In this document: positions 1-7,741 of the stretch, piece by piece
How positions within the stretch are numbered: the first letter of the stretch is position 1
Layout: each line of letters starts with the position of its first letter
DNA from: Acidobacteriota bacterium
Lineage (GTDB): Bacteria > Acidobacteriota > UBA6911
Assembly: GCA_003225335.1 (NCBI GenBank)
Contig: QHZE01000453.1
Coordinates: 1-52,785, forward strand
DNA length: 52,785 bases
Direction of reading: 5' to 3'
Notes under the pieces: generated by a model
What the model saw: only the letters and a program-made list of their open reading frames with translations
Told to the model about the DNA's origin: nothing
Database searches by the model: none
Program-made: the position numbers and the translations under genes

Positions 1-153
1 GATCTGAATCTTCCCTCCCGGGTAGAACTTGAATTCCTTCCGGACTCGCTCGGTGTACGGGGATTGGCTATCCTGTCCCGCGGCTTCGGACGCGTGCAGG
101 GTGAGGTGGAAGAGAAAAGACAACAGGACTAGTTTTTTGAACGGGCGGAACAT
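1..153 (-). CDS. Exported protein, N-terminal fragment cut by window edge
   Basis: Reading leftward from an ATG at 153, the frame stays open to base 1 (51 codons). The first 25 or so residues form a signal peptide: basic start MFRPFKK, then a hydrophobic stretch ending near HASEAAGQ. The mature part begins YTERVRKEFKFYPGGKIQI. A lysine-rich stretch followed by 'PGG.I.I' resembles the start of the DUF4097 beta-helix proteins, and one such protein lies upstream in the same orientation. That family assignment is inference from a very short stretch. An in-frame GTG five codons upstream is an alternative start. Confidence 0.6.
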   Translation of the reverse strand, partial: MFRPFKKLVLLSFLFHLTLHASEAAGQDSQSPYTERVRKEFKFYPGGKIQI

Positions 154-230
154 TCTTGCGCGTACCACGTCAGTTACCGGTGCTGCAAACAGGACGCGGA
201 TTACGCGTATGCACGCGGATCTTCTTGGAT

Positions 231-1190
231 TTAGGCGAATAGCCATGACAGGGGTCTCCAATCGTAGGCAGAAAACCGGACAACAGTGTGTTGGTCGATC
301 CCCCAAAAGACGGCGATACTTATACTGAGCACGACGATCCAGAAGGCGGCCTGCGCCGGAACCGACTTCCGTTGGCGCAGAATTGACGTCAGGAGGTGAT
401 ACAGGACCCAGCATTCCAGGGCGAAGGGAGGAAAGCCCAGAAAGCCCAAGAGTGGCATTTCAAAGACCCTCCACTCGGAAAAGAAGGGCACGGTATAGAT
501 CCATTTCGAAGCTGCCCAGAAATTCCAGAATTCCCACAGCAGCCCGCACGTCAGGCCTCCGAGGATCAGGCTCCAGACGCGACGCCGATCGCTCGAGGCT
601 ATCGAGAGCGACAGGCTTCGAACGCCAAACCTTTCCAGCAAAGGATCGAGAAGGAAAACAGGGCCGAGCCAGACGGTAGGGAAGAAATAGCGAGGCCACA
701 GCAGGGGAGCGACGGTGAGAACGAAGCCCAAAACGAAAATCATGACGGAGGGCCTGGAAAGGGGTTTTTCGCGAATGGGCTCAAACTCGGACGCGGCGCT
801 TCCAGTCCTGCGGCCGAAAAGCAGAACATCGGCTAGATCCGATGTTGTGAAGACGCCGGGTAAGACGGTCGCAAAGGCGGCGGAATATCCCAGCCAGCGC
901 AGCCAGATCTGGCGCGGCATTCCATCGTAGGCCCAGTTCCGGATGAAAAGGTTGTAGCCCTCAAACAAGAGCCAGATGAAGACGGACAGGGGGAGCATGG
1001 CCCACAACTCCCGTTTGCGCGTTGTGAGGAGGGAAGCTCCGCGCAGTGTGAAGAGCAGATTGTCCGCCAGCAGGATGTAAGACCACCACGCGAAGCAATA
1101 AAACCAGGAATAGAAGGGCTCGATCTTGAGAACGAGGCAAAGCTCCGACGCAAGAAGCATCAGCAATCCGGCCCAGCCGTAGGGTCTCAT
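231..1190 (-). CDS. Polytopic membrane protein of unknown function, about 9 TM segments
   Basis: A 319-residue, strongly hydrophobic protein with about nine membrane segments. I chose the ATG at 1190 (MRPYGWAG) because the longer frame upstream runs through a dispersed repeat at 1223-1251. Two stretches look like an internal duplication: LLFEGYNLFIRNWAYDG near residue 90 and LLWEFWNFWAASKWIY near residue 225. Both contain an acidic residue, N and W-x-Y close to a helix end. A further motif, GFPPFALE, lies near residue 265. I do not recognise the family. It follows the threonine-synthase-like gene with a 71-nt gap and may be cotranscribed with it. Confidence 0.75.
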   Translation of the reverse strand: MRPYGWAGLLMLLASELCLVLKIEPFYSWFYCFAWWSYILLADNLLFTLRGASLLTTRKRELWAMLPLSVFIWLLFEGYNLFIRNWAYDGMPRQIWLRWLGYSAAFATVLPGVFTTSDLADVLLFGRRTGSAASEFEPIREKPLSRPSVMIFVLGFVLTVAPLLWPRYFFPTVWLGPVFLLDPLLERFGVRSLSLSIASSDRRRVWSLILGGLTCGLLWEFWNFWAASKWIYTVPFFSEWRVFEMPLLGFLGFPPFALECWVLYHLLTSILRQRKSVPAQAAFWIVVLSISIAVFWGIDQHTVVRFSAYDWRPLSWLFA

Positions 1191-1222
1191 TTCGTCTCTC
1201 GCAGAGAGCAGTTCGCTCGTTC

Positions 1223-1251
1223 GGCAGGCTAAAGCCTGAACTCCTAACGGG
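1223..1251. repeat. Dispersed repeat half-copy (GAGTTCAGGC family)
   Basis: Contains the palindrome CAGGCTAAAGCCTG followed by AACTCC. The same words recur at 7425-7600, 10067-10120, 11706-11952 and 22125-22190. The tail CTAACGGGC also occurs at 7298-7308. It lies just upstream of the 1190 start codon. Confidence 0.6.
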
Positions 1252-1261
1252 CACGACGCCA

Positions 1262-2353
1262 CTACCCGGAGAATTTTAAACCGGAGCCGGTGAAGATAAC
1301 CACAACTTTACGGCCATCCAGGCTCTCTTCCTGCGCAAGATCCTCAAGGGCGGTGAGGCCAAGTGCTGAGGTGGGTTCTACGTAGAGTCCATAGCGCCAG
1401 CATGTTTCAGTTGCGGGAAGCAGCTTTTCTTCGGGGGCGGAGTAAACCCGGCCGCGGGATTCCGAAAGCGCACGCGCCATCTCGGCGACTCGTGGCGGCC
1501 TGGCGACGGCCGCTCCTTCCGCAAGAGTCGGCTTTGATGAGCGAAACTTTTTCCCCGCGACAAAACGTTCGAGGGGATTGCAGTTTCTCGCCTGGGAGGC
1601 CACGAGACGCGGGAGAGTTTCGATCAGGCCCTGACCGCGCATTTCGTGAAATCCCAGGTGGAGACCGAGAAGCATGGTGCCGCTCCCCGAGGGGACCAGA
1701 ACCCAATCGGGAGCGTTCCATCCCAACTGTTCGACGATTTCGTAGGCGCAGGTCTTGGTGCCGTGAACAAAATAGGGGTTCCAGACATGACTGGCGTAAC
1801 AGTCGCGCACCGAAGCGGATCGCGCACCTGCCGTGACGTCTTCCCGGGAGCCCTTTACCTTGATGACACGCGCGCCAAAGGCGGTGATCGCGCGTACCTT
1901 GGCGGGAGACGCCTGCGCCGGGACAAAGATTGTTGCGCTTATGCGGGCTCGCGCCGAGTAACAGGCGATTGCCGCGCCGGCGTTTCCTGATGAATCCTCC
2001 ACCACCCCGCGGACTCCCCGGGAGGCCAGAAAGGACATCAACAATGAAGCTCCTCGATCCTTGAAAGATCCCGAGGGCATCAGATAGTCGAGCTTTGCCA
2101 GAAAAGGAATCTTTTTGTGGATGACTCCCACCAGGGGCGTCAAGCCCTCTCCAAGGGAGACGCGTTCGTGCCAGTTATGAATGGGCAGGACCTCCCGGTA
2201 GCGCCACTGATCCGCGGCTCTTCCTGGCAGGCGTCTGGGCTGCAGGCGCGCTGGCTCGAAATTCATATGAAAAGGCCCGCCGCATGGGCACTTCCAGAGC
2301 GCCGGATCCTCGGGGTAGCATTTCCCGCAGGATCCACAGGTCCAAAGGTGCAT
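1262..2353 (-). CDS. Threonine synthase-like PLP-dependent enzyme
   Basis: A 363-residue fold-type II PLP enzyme. The N-terminus has a rubredoxin-like cysteine cluster, CGSCGKCY and then CPCGG (about residues 6-25), typical of the threonine synthase ThrC subgroup. The PLP lysine lies in SGSFKDRGASL, with SSGNAG next and a glycine-rich phosphate loop (PSGSGTM) later. Family members convert O-phosphohomoserine to threonine or carry out related beta/gamma replacements. No other threonine gene is nearby, so the true substrate is open. I chose ATG 2353 (MHLWTCGSC); the longer frame begins inside the repeat at 2366-2436. Confidence 0.85.
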   Translation of the reverse strand: MHLWTCGSCGKCYPEDPALWKCPCGGPFHMNFEPARLQPRRLPGRAADQWRYREVLPIHNWHERVSLGEGLTPLVGVIHKKIPFLAKLDYLMPSGSFKDRGASLLMSFLASRGVRGVVEDSSGNAGAAIACYSARARISATIFVPAQASPAKVRAITAFGARVIKVKGSREDVTAGARSASVRDCYASHVWNPYFVHGTKTCAYEIVEQLGWNAPDWVLVPSGSGTMLLGLHLGFHEMRGQGLIETLPRLVASQARNCNPLERFVAGKKFRSSKPTLAEGAAVARPPRVAEMARALSESRGRVYSAPEEKLLPATETCWRYGLYVEPTSALGLTALEDLAQEESLDGRKVVVIFTGSGLKFSG

Positions 2354-2365
2354 ATCGTTCCAATT

Positions 2366-2436
2366 TCGGATTGCCGATTTCGGATTGCGGATTTTAGCAG
2401 AAACTCCGCAATGGGCAATCCGAATCCGCAATCGGT
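2366..2436. repeat. Palindromic ATCCGCAATC-type intergenic repeat
   Basis: The left arm 2366-2394 repeats CGGATTGC units and the right arm 2405-2436 holds the reverse complement (GCAATCCGAATCCGCAATC). A smaller copy with perfect 10-bp arms is at 8204-8237. It separates the toast-rack lipoprotein from the threonine-synthase-like gene. Confidence 0.7.
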
Positions 2437-2440
2437 GGGC

Positions 2441-3304
2441 TCAGACCCAGTTTATCCTGAATCCTCCGACCCCGGTGGTGACACGCATGAATACGCGAAC
2501 CTTCGCCGTGTCGTAGTTTTCACTGTAGTAATGGGAGTTTCTCTTCACGAAGCCGTCGAGGTGAATGCCACTGAGGAAATTCTTTTCGGCATCGACTTCT
2601 ACACCCAGATCTCGCGGCATGCGAACCGAGACCCCTCCGACGCCGACCTGAATGCGGACCTGAGCATCCTGTTTCCACTGACCGGTGAAATCGAGATCGG
2701 CGCCTCCTACACCTCCCTCAAACTCGAGTTCTCGAAAATTCAGGTTTCCAAGCCCGACAGCCTCCATGCCTCCGACCCCGTTACGAATCCGAACGCGATC
2801 GCATTCGACCGGATTGGGATCGTATGAGGAAATCTTTGCGCCGCCGACGCCCGATTCCATATCCAGGCGTTTTAGCTTCAGCCGGGAAAGCGAGAGTCGT
2901 GCCTGGCCCACGCCTGCGTTGACATTGAGCTCGAGGGGCACCTTGTCGTTGAAACTGAGTCGCAGCCTGTTGGTCTGCGTCTTGGTTCTGAAACCCACGT
3001 GGCGCGCGCTCTCCAGCTTGACCGAGAGGCGGCCCCGATTTCCGGAGACCGCGTCGTAATGGACCTGCGGCTCGAAGTTCGCCTTGTCATACTCCAGATC
3101 CAGTGAATACAGAACTGAGGGCGAATCAGAGGAAATCTCCAGGTTTCCAATCCCGAAGCTGATGTCGGCATCCAGAGACGCCTCGTCGCCGATCGGCCGG
3201 CTCTGTGTTGTGGAAACCATTTCGGGTTCGGCCTGATGCTCGAAGTCGCAGCCCGAAAGCGTCAGGGCCAGCAGGAGGCCCGTTATGCGGATAGCCTTTC
3301 TCAT
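2441..3304 (-). CDS. Toast-rack type lipoprotein
   Basis: A 287-residue protein beginning MRKAIRITGLLLALTLSGC, a lipoprotein signal with lipobox LSGC, so the mature protein should be lipid-anchored at Cys20. The body is a series of beta repeats with recurrent glycine motifs (GIGNLEI, GVGQARL, GVGGAKI, GVGGMEA, GVGGADL, GVGGVSV, GVGGFRI), matching the 'toast rack' N-terminal domain linked to DUF2154/LiaF proteins. ATG 3304 is preferred over the 82-residue-longer frame, whose extra part covers a GC-rich hairpin. It is the distal gene of the ECF-sigma operon and probably has an envelope-sensing or scaffold role. Confidence 0.85.
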   Translation of the reverse strand: MRKAIRITGLLLALTLSGCDFEHQAEPEMVSTTQSRPIGDEASLDADISFGIGNLEISSDSPSVLYSLDLEYDKANFEPQVHYDAVSGNRGRLSVKLESARHVGFRTKTQTNRLRLSFNDKVPLELNVNAGVGQARLSLSRLKLKRLDMESGVGGAKISSYDPNPVECDRVRIRNGVGGMEAVGLGNLNFRELEFEGGVGGADLDFTGQWKQDAQVRIQVGVGGVSVRMPRDLGVEVDAEKNFLSGIHLDGFVKRNSHYYSENYDTAKVRVFMRVTTGVGGFRINWV

Positions 3305-3364
3305 GGGAACACACTCCGGGACAGATAAAATGAACAGATCGGCAACGACGACAAAACATAATGT

Positions 3365-3450
3365 GGCGCTCCGCAGGGGCGGAGCGGAGGAGCGGAGGGG
3401 ATTGGGGTTGGCCTTTGCTCCTCCGCTCCTCTGCCCCCCGGCACCTCCGC
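3365..3450. repeat. GC-rich inverted repeat between envelope genes
   Basis: The left arm (about 3371-3398, GGGGCGGAGCGGAGGAGC) pairs with the right arm (about 3413-3441, GCTCCTCCGCTCCTCTGCCC), with one indel and an AT-poor loop. It lies in the 151-bp gap between the DUF4097 gene and the lipoprotein. It could attenuate transcription between them, but it lacks a T-run on either side. Confidence 0.65.
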
Positions 3451-3455
3451 TTGCC

Positions 3456-5072
3456 TTAATTCCCGCTGTTCTTGGAAGCCTCGCTCCCTTGTTTCCGTAA
3501 CCGTATCTTGTTGTATTCCGTCTCCAGCACGATTCTTGGACCCCCTGCATTGACTTTCCCTTTCAGCATCCCGATGTCTCCAGCAGCTTCCACCGGAACA
3601 ATGCCTTCGAAGTCGGATTCAGCGCCGCCGCCGTTACGTGCCGCTGCGTCGACCAGAAAGGAGGCATCATCCGGCAAGAAAAGATCAATAGCCCCTCTGC
3701 GGTTTTTGACGCTCACATCACCCTTGAGGCGGTTGCGAGTCGAAAGCTTGACGTCGCCGTCTTCGTTCGTCACCTTGCAGCTGCCGCCAAAGTCGTTCAC
3801 GACGACGTCCTTGCCGGTGGTGACGATATCTATAGGACCGGCTACGGTATTCACACGCACACTGCTCCCTTCCCCTCGGATCTTTAAGAAACCTTGCAAG
3901 CCCTCCAGGGCGAGCTCGTCCGACTTGGAGTCAATTTCGACATTTCCCTTTATGTTTTTCAGAGAGGGCGAGCTATAGCTGCTGTTCAACACCACGGAGG
4001 AAGCCACATCGGAAACCTGCAGGCGGCGGCTGTGCCTTGCCGTGATTTTCAGACTTTCTTTCAGATTCCTCACGACAATCTGCCCGCCGCGCGCGTCGAT
4101 GACTACCGGTTTGGATATCGCTTCCAGGTCGATCTTGTTCTCCGTGTTTGAAACGCTGACTTTCCCCTCAACGGACTTGATTTCGACCGGCGAGTATTCG
4201 TTGCGGACCGCGACATCGCCTTTGATAGTCTCGAGGTAAACCGGTCCTCGCGCCTCGATATTGAGATTCCCGGTCAGGTTGATAATCCGCGAGTCTCCGT
4301 AGCGGTTCGATGCTTCGACGTCTCCGTTGCAGTCTCGGATGTCCAACTGCCTGTGGATGGTGCTGAGGTCAAACTTCCCTGTGACGTTTGTGATGCGGAT
4401 ATCGCCATAAGAGGTGCGCACCTGGATCAGCGATTTCCTGGGAATCGACACTTCCATATCGGTGCGGAAACGGTAGTCCTTGGAGGCCAGGACTTCCCGA
4501 TTGGTTTTCACGACAAATATTCCGGCATCGGTCCCGCCTTCCAGGCGAATCTCGTCTGCGATTTTCCTCGCCTGCGACTCCTCGTTTTGATAGACCTTTT
4601 TCGCAAGCCGAACTTTGATTTCCCGGTCGCCCCCTTGCGTGACCGCGACATTGCCGTAAGCGTTGTCGATGCGAAGAGGCACGGGCGAGGTCAGGTGGTA
4701 GGCAGCTTCCTGGGAAAACGTATAGGAGTTTCCGAGAAAGTCGCCGATGGGTACCTGTCGCTCCCCAATATCGATCGGAAAGTTGCGCAGCCAGATAGGG
4801 AAATGACTGCGAGAGATTAGAGTGAGGACCGAGCCGATGAGAAGCAAGAAAAATATGCCAAAGACTTCGCCAACCCGCAGCGAAACCCCTTCCTTCTGGC
4901 GTAAATAGTCGATCACCTTTCCCAGCCCCAGCAGGATCAGAAGGATGGGCCAATAGCGGCCAACCATTGTCCGGACACCTGGGCCGATCCTAAAGCTATT
5001 GAGCAGGAATACAACGCCCAGGCCCGTCCAAAGCAGACCTCCCATTAATGTTGGACGCCGCTTGTGCGACAT
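3456..5072 (-). CDS. LiaF-like membrane protein with DUF4097 beta-helix
   Basis: A 538-residue protein. Residues 1-85 hold two or three TM segments in the LiaI/LiaF-like arrangement, including the typical RYWPILLILLGLGKVIDY. From about residue 125 to 520 there is a long series of short beta strands of the form 'V.I....G.V.V....', characteristic of DUF4097/adhesin-like beta-solenoids (TSYGDIRITNVTG, ARGPVYLETIKGDVAV). The topology suggests a membrane anchor with an extracytoplasmic solenoid. The gene starts 5 nt after the stop of the small DUF5668-like gene, so the two are coupled. The role is inferred to be part of an envelope-stress response. Confidence 0.85.
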   Translation of the reverse strand: MSHKRRPTLMGGLLWTGLGVVFLLNSFRIGPGVRTMVGRYWPILLILLGLGKVIDYLRQKEGVSLRVGEVFGIFFLLLIGSVLTLISRSHFPIWLRNFPIDIGERQVPIGDFLGNSYTFSQEAAYHLTSPVPLRIDNAYGNVAVTQGGDREIKVRLAKKVYQNEESQARKIADEIRLEGGTDAGIFVVKTNREVLASKDYRFRTDMEVSIPRKSLIQVRTSYGDIRITNVTGKFDLSTIHRQLDIRDCNGDVEASNRYGDSRIINLTGNLNIEARGPVYLETIKGDVAVRNEYSPVEIKSVEGKVSVSNTENKIDLEAISKPVVIDARGGQIVVRNLKESLKITARHSRRLQVSDVASSVVLNSSYSSPSLKNIKGNVEIDSKSDELALEGLQGFLKIRGEGSSVRVNTVAGPIDIVTTGKDVVVNDFGGSCKVTNEDGDVKLSTRNRLKGDVSVKNRRGAIDLFLPDDASFLVDAAARNGGGAESDFEGIVPVEAAGDIGMLKGKVNAGGPRIVLETEYNKIRLRKQGSEASKNSGN

Positions 5073-5077
5073 TTTCT

Positions 5078-5302
5078 TTACTCCTTATTTTCCGTGTTTG
5101 GAAGGGGTGCCGGTACGTCACGCCAGGTGAAGTATGCGTGGAGCTTCTTCAGGCCGATGATAATCAGGAGTATCGGCCAGTACTTCGCGAAGAGACGCCA
5201 GAACGAAAAGACACCGTACCAGTTCTCGAGCAGGAGGATAATCCCGAGAGCAATCAGGACGAGTCCCACGGTTAACGCGCCGCTCATTTTTCTCGCTGTC
5301 AT
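5078..5302 (-). CDS. Small two-TM LiaI/LiaF-type membrane protein
   Basis: A 74-residue protein with two hydrophobic segments (about residues 8-26 and 36-52) and the diagnostic AKYWPILLIIIGLKKL. The same motif opens the next gene (RYWPILLILLGLGKV) and closes the upstream 211-residue protein (HHLWPLVFILLGGYLVW), so three tandem genes carry related hairpin modules. ATG 5302 has AGGAG-poor upstream sequence, but the spacing in the operon (18 nt from the preceding stop) supports it. Confidence 0.8.
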   Translation of the reverse strand: MTARKMSGALTVGLVLIALGIILLLENWYGVFSFWRLFAKYWPILLIIIGLKKLHAYFTWRDVPAPLPNTENKE

Positions 5303-5320
5303 GACGGAAAATCTCCGGAA

Positions 5321-5956
5321 CTAAAACTGCTTGTTTTCGCTCAGCACCTTGGAAGAGGAGGTCTGAGCTTCCTGGCGATCTTTCAAAGCACGCCAGACGA
5401 GGTACCCGCCCAGCAGGATGAAGACCAGGGGCCAAAGGTGGTGCAGGAAACGGTAGGGAATGATGTTCTGCAACAGGAACAAGACTCCCACAATTATCAG
5501 GAGTATTCCCCACGCTACCACAGCCGTGTCCTCTCCGGTCGATTCCGATGGATTAGGGAGCTCCAGCCTCGCTCTGGCGTTCATCTGCGCCGTCCGGTAT
5601 GAATCGAAAATTGTGAAGACGAGAAAAGCGAAAGCACCGAGGCCGAAAACTCCGTGCACATCGTCTGCCAGAATGACAAGGGCGGCGAACACGGAAAAGT
5701 AGGTGAGCGCCTTGAGGTACTGATTGTTATACACGGCTCCCATGCCGGGAATCAGCGAGCAAACAGCGGCACGCTTGGGCGAGTCGGTGGGTAGTCGCAG
5801 GTCCTTGACGGCGGCCGCCCACTCCGCCCCGCGAACCAGGCAGTCCTGGCAATAGACCTTGGCCTTGATCTGATGGGCACAGTCGGCGCACAGCGGCCTG
5901 CTGCATGCGCTGCAGAACTGGACCGAATCCGCGGTGGGATGATACGAGCATTTCAT
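5321..5956 (-). CDS. Zinc-ribbon/B-box membrane protein with LiaF-like tail
   Basis: A 211-residue protein. The N-terminal cytoplasmic zinc module has C3, H6, C15, C18, C23, C26, C36 and C39 (FCSACSRPLCADC, YCQDCL), like bacterial B-box domains. Membrane segments follow at about 64-125, beginning with a proline/glycine-rich PGMGAVYNNQY stretch typical of small integral 'TM2-like' proteins, then a pair at about 148-190 (LLIIVGVLFLLQ, LWPLVFILLGG). It lies between the anti-sigma factor and the LiaI-like gene. It may couple membrane state to the operon's output; that role is inference. Confidence 0.8.
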   Translation of the reverse strand: MKCSYHPTADSVQFCSACSRPLCADCAHQIKAKVYCQDCLVRGAEWAAAVKDLRLPTDSPKRAAVCSLIPGMGAVYNNQYLKALTYFSVFAALVILADDVHGVFGLGAFAFLVFTIFDSYRTAQMNARARLELPNPSESTGEDTAVVAWGILLIIVGVLFLLQNIIPYRFLHHLWPLVFILLGGYLVWRALKDRQEAQTSSSKVLSENKQF

Positions 5957-6041
5957 AAATATCTCCCTTTCTGTTTCAGGTTGCTAATCGCGTATCATTC
6001 GAAGCTCGAGCCGCCATCTCGCAATCCAATGGGCTCCCCCG

Positions 6042-6671
6042 CTAGGCAGGCGACAGCAGCACAGTGCTCTTATCGGTGGGAGCTTTTTCCTGCTGTTGCC
6101 TTGGTTTTCCCGAGTCCTGCTTTCCCTCGACCGGAACGTCCAGTTGCTCGATCATGAATCCGAGCTTGTTGAAGACGTTGTTCTTGAAGAACGTGAACTC
6201 CGCCTGCCATTCGTTCTTCTTGTCGTATAGTTTGAGCCCGCCGCTGTACAGATGCTGCACTCCTCGATCCGCCCACCGCAGCATCTCTCTGGGAGAGAGC
6301 GTGGACGCCAGGGTCGAGACCTTGGGCATCATAAGATTTGCTGCCAAAGCAAGAAACAGAAGCCCCACCACCGCTCCCATGGCGAATCGCGGGGTCAGTA
6401 TGGGGCGCAGAACGTGCTGCGACAGAATCTCACGGAGCGTTCGAGTGCGCGGCCGGCCGGAAGTGCGCAGCAAGATTCTTTCGACCAGATTGAGGTCGAG
6501 GTCCACGTTCGGAACCGTCTTGCACGTAACCAAGACCGACCGGACATCCTCCAGGAGACTGGCGCACTTGCTGCATTCGTGAAGATGTTCTGCAATAGTT
6601 GCCAGCTCTTCGGCTGGCAGGCTTCGGTCCACGTATTCGGTCAGGTGTTCTTCGACGTGTAGACATTCCAT
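6042..6671 (-). CDS. Zinc-finger anti-sigma factor (membrane anchored)
   Basis: A 209-residue protein with an N-terminal zf-HC2 anti-sigma module: C3, H29, C33, C36 in EHLHECSKC. A basic linker follows, then a single TM at about 96-115 (AMGAVVGLLFLALAANLMM), then a C-terminal domain of about 90 residues outside the membrane. This is the standard architecture of membrane anti-sigma factors that hold an ECF sigma factor until envelope stress. It begins 11 nt after the sigma-factor stop codon, so the pair is almost certainly cotranscribed. Confidence 0.9.
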   Translation of the reverse strand: MECLHVEEHLTEYVDRSLPAEELATIAEHLHECSKCASLLEDVRSVLVTCKTVPNVDLDLNLVERILLRTSGRPRTRTLREILSQHVLRPILTPRFAMGAVVGLLFLALAANLMMPKVSTLASTLSPREMLRWADRGVQHLYSGGLKLYDKKNEWQAEFTFFKNNVFNKLGFMIEQLDVPVEGKQDSGKPRQQQEKAPTDKSTVLLSPA

Positions 6672-6682
6672 AACACTACTCC

Positions 6683-7261
6683 CTACAGCTGCATCCCTGC
6701 CTGGCTACGCCGCTTTACAAGAAGCTTGGCCAGCTCGATCCTTCCGCGGTTGATTCTGCTCTTCACCGTGCCCTCAGGGACGTTCAGGAGCTGAGCAATC
6801 TCCTGATATGCCATGCCTTCAAGATCCCGGAGGATGACCGCCTCTTTGAGTTCCGGAGACAGAGCCTGCAGGCCGTCGCGCAGGAAACGGGAGGCCTCGG
6901 ATTGCTCCATCAGGCGATGCGCGTCCGGAAGCTTCTCGTCGCTGAGATTCATGGTTTCCATCTCCTCACTCCCGGCGGTGTGCTGGAAACGCCGGGTTTG
7001 CCGGTAATGGTCTATGATAAGGTTACGGGACACTTTCAGAATCCAGTTCAGGAGATTTCCGGCCTCGGGTCTAAAAGCCTTTAGGTTTTGATAAATCTTA
7101 ATGAAAATCTCCTGCGTAAGATCTTCGGCCTCATCCGTCCGCCCGGTGTAGCGATAGCCCAGGTTGTATATCCTCCGAGCATACGTCGTAACGATTGCCT
7201 CCCAGGCGGCGTCGTCTCCCTGAAGACAGCGCTCAACCAGTTTCCCGTCGCCTGTGAGCAC
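6683..7261 (-). CDS. ECF RNA polymerase sigma factor (RpoE-like)
   Basis: A 192-residue protein. Sigma region 2 spans about 24-91 (DEAEDLTQEIFIKIYQNL, then WILKVSRNLIIDHYRQ) and region 4 about 131-182 (LSPELKEAVILRDLEGMAY with the HTH TVKSRINRGR). It starts with GTG at 7261, preceded by AAGGAG six bases upstream. A GGAACCTT word on the minus strand (7347-7354) might be an ECF -35 element for autoregulation, but no clear -10 partner was seen. It heads a five- or six-gene envelope operon. Confidence 0.93.
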   Translation of the reverse strand: MLTGDGKLVERCLQGDDAAWEAIVTTYARRIYNLGYRYTGRTDEAEDLTQEIFIKIYQNLKAFRPEAGNLLNWILKVSRNLIIDHYRQTRRFQHTAGSEEMETMNLSDEKLPDAHRLMEQSEASRFLRDGLQALSPELKEAVILRDLEGMAYQEIAQLLNVPEGTVKSRINRGRIELAKLLVKRRSQAGMQL

Positions 7262-7424
7262 CCGTAACTCCTTGTCTTCAATCCCGTTTCCCGAGAGTCC
7301 TAACGGGCGGGATCTCTGTAAAGTTCAAAAAAACACTGCTACCTGGAAGGTTCCATTTTCCTCCTGATCTTCCTCCGGCGCAACCTTCGGAACGTTCAGG
7401 TACCTGGATGACTTAAACTTCAGA

Positions 7425-7600
7425 ACTCGGGCGCAGTGCAGCCCTGAAGGCCGAACTCCTTGAGATGAGTTCGTGGGTTTTTGTTTGGAGTTCAGGCTTC
7501 AGCCCTACTCGGGCGCAGTGCAGCCTCCGAAGGCTGAGCTCCAAACTTGGCCCGAATTGCGGTCGTGGGCTATTATTCGGAGCTCAGGCTTTAGTTTGCG
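7425..7600. repeat. Clustered GAGTTCAGGC-family palindromes with 19-bp direct repeat
   Basis: The 19-mer ACTCGGGCGCAGTGCAGCC occurs at 7425-7443 and again at 7507-7525. Each copy is followed by AAGGC and GAACTCC or GAGCTCC. Between them lies the opposite arm, TTGGAGTTCAGGCTTCAGCC. A third half (GGAGCTCAGGCTTTAG) is at about 7579-7594. The arrangement looks like two tandem insertions of one palindromic element. Confidence 0.7.
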
Positions 7601-7615
7601 CAAAGCAAAAAGGTA

Positions 7616-7644
7616 TTGACCTTTAAGGAGAATTCCTATTTATT
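7616..7644 (+). promoter_or_regulatory. Candidate sigma-70 promoter for nrdR
   Basis: TTGACC at 7616-7621, a 17-bp spacer, then TTTATT at 7639-7644, about 98 bp before nrdR. The -10 is weak and the surrounding sequence is AT-rich, so other registers are possible. No NrdR box was recognised. Confidence 0.3.
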
Positions 7645-7741
7645 TCTGTAAGATCTTAGGAATCGCGGACTTGGGCGATCCACGATTCGTGATCAAGATC
7701 TGCCCGGCCTTGCCCGCAAACTCGAGCCAGGGATCAAAACC

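Larger units (their letters stand above)
7262..7741. other. 480-bp divergent intergenic region with repeats
   Basis: Separates the minus-strand sigma operon from plus-strand nrdR. It holds the leader of the sigma gene (to about 7400) and a cluster of GAGTTCAGGC-type repeats at 7425-7600. A candidate nrdR promoter lies at 7616-7644. No gene is visible here. Confidence 0.6.

Noticed and set aside
396-836. Plus-strand 146-residue frame and other long frames opposite the membrane protein
   Set aside because: They are antisense shadows of the 231-1190 gene; composition is low-complexity and charged, with no ribosome-binding site or domain.
3365-3450. GC-rich inverted repeat as an intrinsic terminator
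   Set aside because: The stem is strong but there is no T-tract on either strand, so it is reported only as a repeat.
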